From assembly GCA_013214715.1 (NCBI GenBank), contig JABSSB010000043.1, forward strand, positions 1 to 16,310: a stretch of DNA of 16,310 nt, in the 5' to 3' direction. Positions 13,856-16,310 of this stretch are shown piece by piece. Made by a program: the position numbers and the translations under genes. The stretch is from Paracoccaceae bacterium. Its GTDB lineage: Bacteria > Pseudomonadota > Alphaproteobacteria > Rhodobacterales > Rhodobacteraceae. The notes under the pieces are model-generated. The model was not told where the DNA came from. It was given only the letters and a program-made list of their open reading frames with translations, and searched no databases. Within the stretch, counting starts at the first letter, position 1. Every line of letters begins with the position of its first letter.

Positions 13856-15508
13856 TTGATCGTGCAGGATCCGCAAAAATGCGGGGCCCTTTTTTGGGCT
13901 CTTGGCGGGGCGCTGGCCGCCCTTGTTATCAGTGCATCTGCGGCGCTTGCCGCGCCCTATGCAGCGATGGTCATGGATGCCAGAACCGGAGAGGTTCTGC
14001 ATTCGCGCAACGCCGATACGCGGCTGCATCCGGCTTCTCTTACGAAGATGATGACGCTCTATGTCGTGTTTGAAGCCGTCCGCAATGGCGAGATCACGAT
14101 GGACACCAAAATCCGCGTGTCGCGCAAAGCCGCGGCAGAGCCGCCGTCAAAACTGGGCCTGAAATCCGGTAGCCGCATCGCCCTGCGCTATCTCGTGCGG
14201 GCCTCGGCCGTGAAGTCGGCCAATGATGCAGCCACCGCGATGGCCGAGGCGATCAGCGGGTCCGAGGCCGCCTTTGCCCGCCGTATGACGCGCACGGCCA
14301 AGGCGATGGGCATGACCCGGACGACCTTCAAAAACGCCCATGGCCTGACCGAAAGCGGCCATATGTCCACGGCCCGGGACATGACGATCCTGGGACGGCA
14401 CATGTTGTATGACTACCCGCAATATTACAACCTCTTCTCGCGCCGCTCTACCAGTGCGGGGATCACGACCGTGAACAATACCAATCGGCGTTTGCTGAAC
14501 GCCTATCGGGGGGCGGATGGAATCAAGACCGGGTATACGAGGGCCGCGGGGTTCAACCTTGTCGCCTCGGCCGAGCGTGGGAATGAACGGATCCTTGCGA
14601 CGATGTTTGGCGGGTCCTCGTCTGCGTCGCGCAATGCGCGGGTGGCGGAACTCTTGGATATGGGGTTCGCGCGCGCCCCGTCGCGGGCGCCACTGCGCAA
14701 ACCCAAGCGGCCCGCCTATACCGGCAATGTCAGCTTGGGGTCCACCTTGCGTTTGTCCGGTGCGATCACGAAAAGCCCGATCCCGCCCCTGCGACCGGGC
14801 GCGCCGACGCAATCGCAGGGCGTGCTTGTTGCGCTGGCCGACCCGACAGCAGCTCCTTTGGTGCCGCTGACCCCCGCGAACACAACCACCACCGCCGAAG
14901 ACATAGCGACAGCCATCGAAGCGGTCGATCTGTCAACGAGTGATCCGAAACTGGCTGAAGCCGCGGCCTCGCCGGAGGAGGAAGTCGAAAAAGTCGATCT
15001 GGTCGCCGCAGTTATGCCCGCTAAGGTCGCGCCCGGCGGCATGTTGATCCGCCCGCGTTTGCGCCCGCGGCTGGAAACCGCAACTGCGCAACTGGGGCTC
15101 AATGCCGAGATTGCGCCAAAGCCCGCGCCGCAGGCTGTGACCGCTGCCGCCACTCCGACCAAGGCTGTGGCGATCCCCGCTTCGGTTCAGGCCACCGGCG
15201 CGGTGACACTGTCCCTGCGACCACAGCCCGCGCCTGAACCGGTGGTGGTCACCCGTCTGGCCAACACCGGCAGCACGGATTGGAGCGTCACAGTTGGCCG
15301 CTACAGCAACCAGTTTGAGGCGGAAAAGGCCCTGCTGCGGGTCGCGCTCAAGGAAACGGCCACTTTGAACGGGGCGGTGCGCAAGGTCGTGAACGGCCCG
15401 CAAGGCTGGGAAGCGCGGTTTCTTGGACTGACCCGCGACAATGCCCAACTGGCCTGTCGCAAGCTTTCCGCGCAAAGCTATGACTGCGCGGCCCGGGGGC
15501 CGTCCTGA
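13856..15508 (+). CDS. D-alanyl-D-alanine carboxypeptidase (low-molecular-mass PBP, S11) with C-terminal SPOR domain
   Basis: A 550-residue secreted or periplasmic peptidoglycan enzyme that trims the terminal D-Ala of stem pentapeptides. A signal peptide covers about residues 9-33 ('FWALGGALAALVISASAALA' region ending ALA-A). The penicillin-binding motifs are complete: S61-L-T-K64 (nucleophile serine), S121-A-N123, and K224-T-G226. Residues 280-470 form a long Ala/Pro/Thr-rich linker. A SPOR domain (about 475-545, 'DWSVTVGRYSNQFEAEKALL'), with Cys534 and Cys544 possibly forming a disulfide, should bind denuded glycan at the division site. No ATG is available: either TTG 13856 or GTG 13862 starts the protein, the latter with AGG about 12 nt upstream. 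The likely role is septal or lateral wall maturation. It is followed after 36 nt by the LprI-MliC gene. Confidence 0.9.
   Translation: MIVQDPQKCGALFWALGGALAALVISASAALAAPYAAMVMDARTGEVLHSRNADTRLHPASLTKMMTLYVVFEAVRNGEITMDTKIRVSRKAAAEPPSKLGLKSGSRIALRYLVRASAVKSANDAATAMAEAISGSEAAFARRMTRTAKAMGMTRTTFKNAHGLTESGHMSTARDMTILGRHMLYDYPQYYNLFSRRSTSAGITTVNNTNRRLLNAYRGADGIKTGYTRAAGFNLVASAERGNERILATMFGGSSSASRNARVAELLDMGFARAPSRAPLRKPKRPAYTGNVSLGSTLRLSGAITKSPIPPLRPGAPTQSQGVLVALADPTAAPLVPLTPANTTTTAEDIATAIEAVDLSTSDPKLAEAAASPEEEVEKVDLVAAVMPAKVAPGGMLIRPRLRPRLETATAQLGLNAEIAPKPAPQAVTAAATPTKAVAIPASVQATGAVTLSLRPQPAPEPVVVTRLANTGSTDWSVTVGRYSNQFEAEKALLRVALKETATLNGAVRKVVNGPQGWEARFLGLTRDNAQLACRKLSAQSYDCAARGPS
13867..13895 (+). 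terminator. Terminator-like hairpin with T6 tract inside the first codons of the carboxypeptidase
   Basis: GGATCCGC, loop AAAAAT, GCGGGGCC gives 7 of 8 pairs (one mismatch, one G-U), followed by C and six T. An alternative stem, GGGCCC / GGGCTC with the T6 as loop (13884-13901), excludes the first one. The arrangement resembles a transcription attenuator. It overlaps codons 4-14, so it could also be chance arising from coding constraints. Confidence 0.4.
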
Positions 15509-15544
15509 CCGCCCTCAAATGCCGCATTTGCGCGGAGTATTCTG

Positions 15545-16310
15545 ATGCGATTATGCACTTTGGCATGTCTGGTTTTCGGTGCGACGCCTTTGGCGGCGCA
15601 AAACGGCCCGTCGTTTGACTGCACCAAAGCCAACAGCACGGCGGAAGAGCTGATCTGCGCCGATCCGGCACTTTCCGCGCTCGATCGTGAAATATCCCGC
15701 CTTTATGATCTGGCACGCGGCTCGGTCTCGGGCTCTGATCTGGCCATGCTCAAAGCGTATCAGCGCGGATGGATCAAGGGTCGCGATGACTGTTGGAAGG
15801 CCCGCGTATCGATCACCGAATGCATCAGCACCGTAAATATTGTGCGCATTCACGAACTCCGCCGTGACCACCCGGCCACGCGGAGCGAAGACGGTGCCAG
15901 TCTCGGCCCGATTGAATATCGCTGCGACGGGTTGGACCATACCGTGTCAGCCGTGGTCATCACATTGCCAGAGGCACCTTATGCAAGCGTTGCCTGGGAC
16001 GAGATGATGATTAGCTTGCCACAGGTTCGCGCCGCCTCTGGTGCGAAATATGAAACCCACGACGGCATATTGTTCTGGATCCAGGGGTCAGAGGCGCGTC
16101 TCTCTTATGCGGGCCAGACATCACTTGTTCTACATCCACACTACCATCAGGTAACTCTGGCACCTGAACCGTTTCTGCTTGTGCTGGTTGTGTCCAGGCC
16201 CGAATCGCTTGATGCTCTCCTGCCAGAACTCCGTCGCCGTCTCATATTGACGGCGGTTTTCATATATCCCGGCGAGCGTATTGAGCGCGTGCTCTCCGCC
16301 AGGCGTCTTT
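15545..16310 (+). CDS. Secreted LprI-MliC lysozyme-inhibitor-type protein, 3' end abnormal or beyond window
   Basis: The signal peptide is 'MRLCTLACLVFGATPLAAQ'. Residues 26-106 form an LprI/DUF1311 domain with four cysteines (C26, C38, C83, C93) and 'ICADPALSALDREISRLY'. Residues 122-193 form an MliC-type domain ('YRCDGLDHTVSAVVITLP', 'ILFWIQGSEARLSYAG'). MliC proteins block C-type lysozyme at the outer membrane or periplasm. GGAG precedes ATG 15545 by 7 nt. Such proteins usually stop within a few residues of this point, but here the frame continues without a stop to the window edge through sequence ('LVLHPHYHQ…') unlike either domain. The last ~60 codons lie opposite a better protein-like frame on the other strand, so the native C-terminus was probably lost near 16125. 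I give the whole open frame with this caution. Confidence 0.7.
   Translation, partial: MRLCTLACLVFGATPLAAQNGPSFDCTKANSTAEELICADPALSALDREISRLYDLARGSVSGSDLAMLKAYQRGWIKGRDDCWKARVSITECISTVNIVRIHELRRDHPATRSEDGASLGPIEYRCDGLDHTVSAVVITLPEAPYASVAWDEMMISLPQVRAASGAKYETHDGILFWIQGSEARLSYAGQTSLVLHPHYHQVTLAPEPFLLVLVVSRPESLDALLPELRRRLILTAVFIYPGERIERVLSARRL
16130..16309 (-). pseudogene. Fragment resembling TPR-like region of a bacterial alpha-2-macroglobulin
   Basis: A minus-strand frame entering from the right edge and ending at TAG (16130-16132). The part from 16309 to about 16169 reads like a helical repeat: 'ALNTLAGIYENRRQYETA' and 'FWQESIKRFGPGHNQHKQKR'. From memory this matches the style of the region in long planctomycete-type alpha-2-macroglobulin proteins, where a 'LDQIVGNWG'-like stretch would follow. 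Here the resemblance stops abruptly after KQKR and 12 unrelated residues lead to the stop. GC is about 57%, a little lower than neighbouring genes. I infer a truncated gene remnant whose 5' part lies beyond the window; it is not a complete gene. It overlaps the tail of the LprI-MliC frame. Confidence 0.4.

Noticed and set aside
15516..15530. CAAATG-CCG-CATTTG hairpin between the carboxypeptidase and LprI-MliC genes as terminator
   Set aside because: AT-rich 6-bp stem without a T-tract, directly before a ribosome site; the two genes are more likely co-transcribed.

Overview
The window looks like a chromosomal segment of a GC-rich alphaproteobacterium, most likely a Rhodobacterales (Roseobacter-group) member. 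The grounds are its strong GC bias at third codon positions, the protein styles, and the neighbourhood HAD hydrolase / clpS / rsmC-like methyltransferase / SDR / hemF beside a SPOR-tailed D-Ala-D-Ala carboxypeptidase. I know that neighbourhood from memory as typical of the group and ran no search. There are no rRNA, tRNA, CRISPR or transposase genes, and no stretch over 300 bases lacks a gene.

Left part (1-7071, all minus strand; read right to left for transcription): a GTG-started TetR-type regulator, then a fumarylacetoacetate-hydrolase-family enzyme and a class III omega-amino-acid aminotransferase. A perfect 9-bp hairpin follows. Next comes a tightly overlapping four-gene set: FAD subunit, 2Fe-2S subunit and molybdopterin subunit of a xanthine-dehydrogenase-family hydroxylase, then a small MoaD/ThiS-like protein ending in Gly-Gly. 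Together they look like an inducible catabolic pathway: oxidative hydroxylation of a (probably N-heterocyclic or otherwise nitrogenous) compound, transamination, and hydrolytic C-C cleavage of a keto-acid product. The substrate cannot be read from the sequence. A perfect TTTGATCAAA palindrome upstream of the hydrolase is the best operator candidate. At the left edge the start of another minus-strand gene is visible, possibly frameshifted.

Middle part (7175-12932, all minus strand): clpS, an RsmC-like rRNA methyltransferase, an SDR whose catalytic Lys is replaced by Thr, and hemF, ending in a hairpin. These are followed by a kefF-like quinone-reductase/kefC-like antiporter pair whose genes overlap by 8 nt. 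The antiporter carries an unusual His/Asp-rich loop. The theme is housekeeping: N-degron proteolysis, ribosome modification, haem synthesis and electrophile/K+ homeostasis.

Right part (12933-16310, plus strand): a symmetric TTATATAA element lies between divergent clpS and a HAD-family hydrolase. Then come a penicillin-binding D-Ala-D-Ala carboxypeptidase with a SPOR tail, whose first codons form a terminator-like hairpin, and a secreted LprI-MliC (lysozyme-inhibitor type) protein. The last gene loses family resemblance near 16125 and stays open to the window edge. On the opposite strand of that tail sits a fragment that resembles a TPR-like piece of a bacterial alpha-2-macroglobulin, which suggests a recombination, decay or assembly junction.
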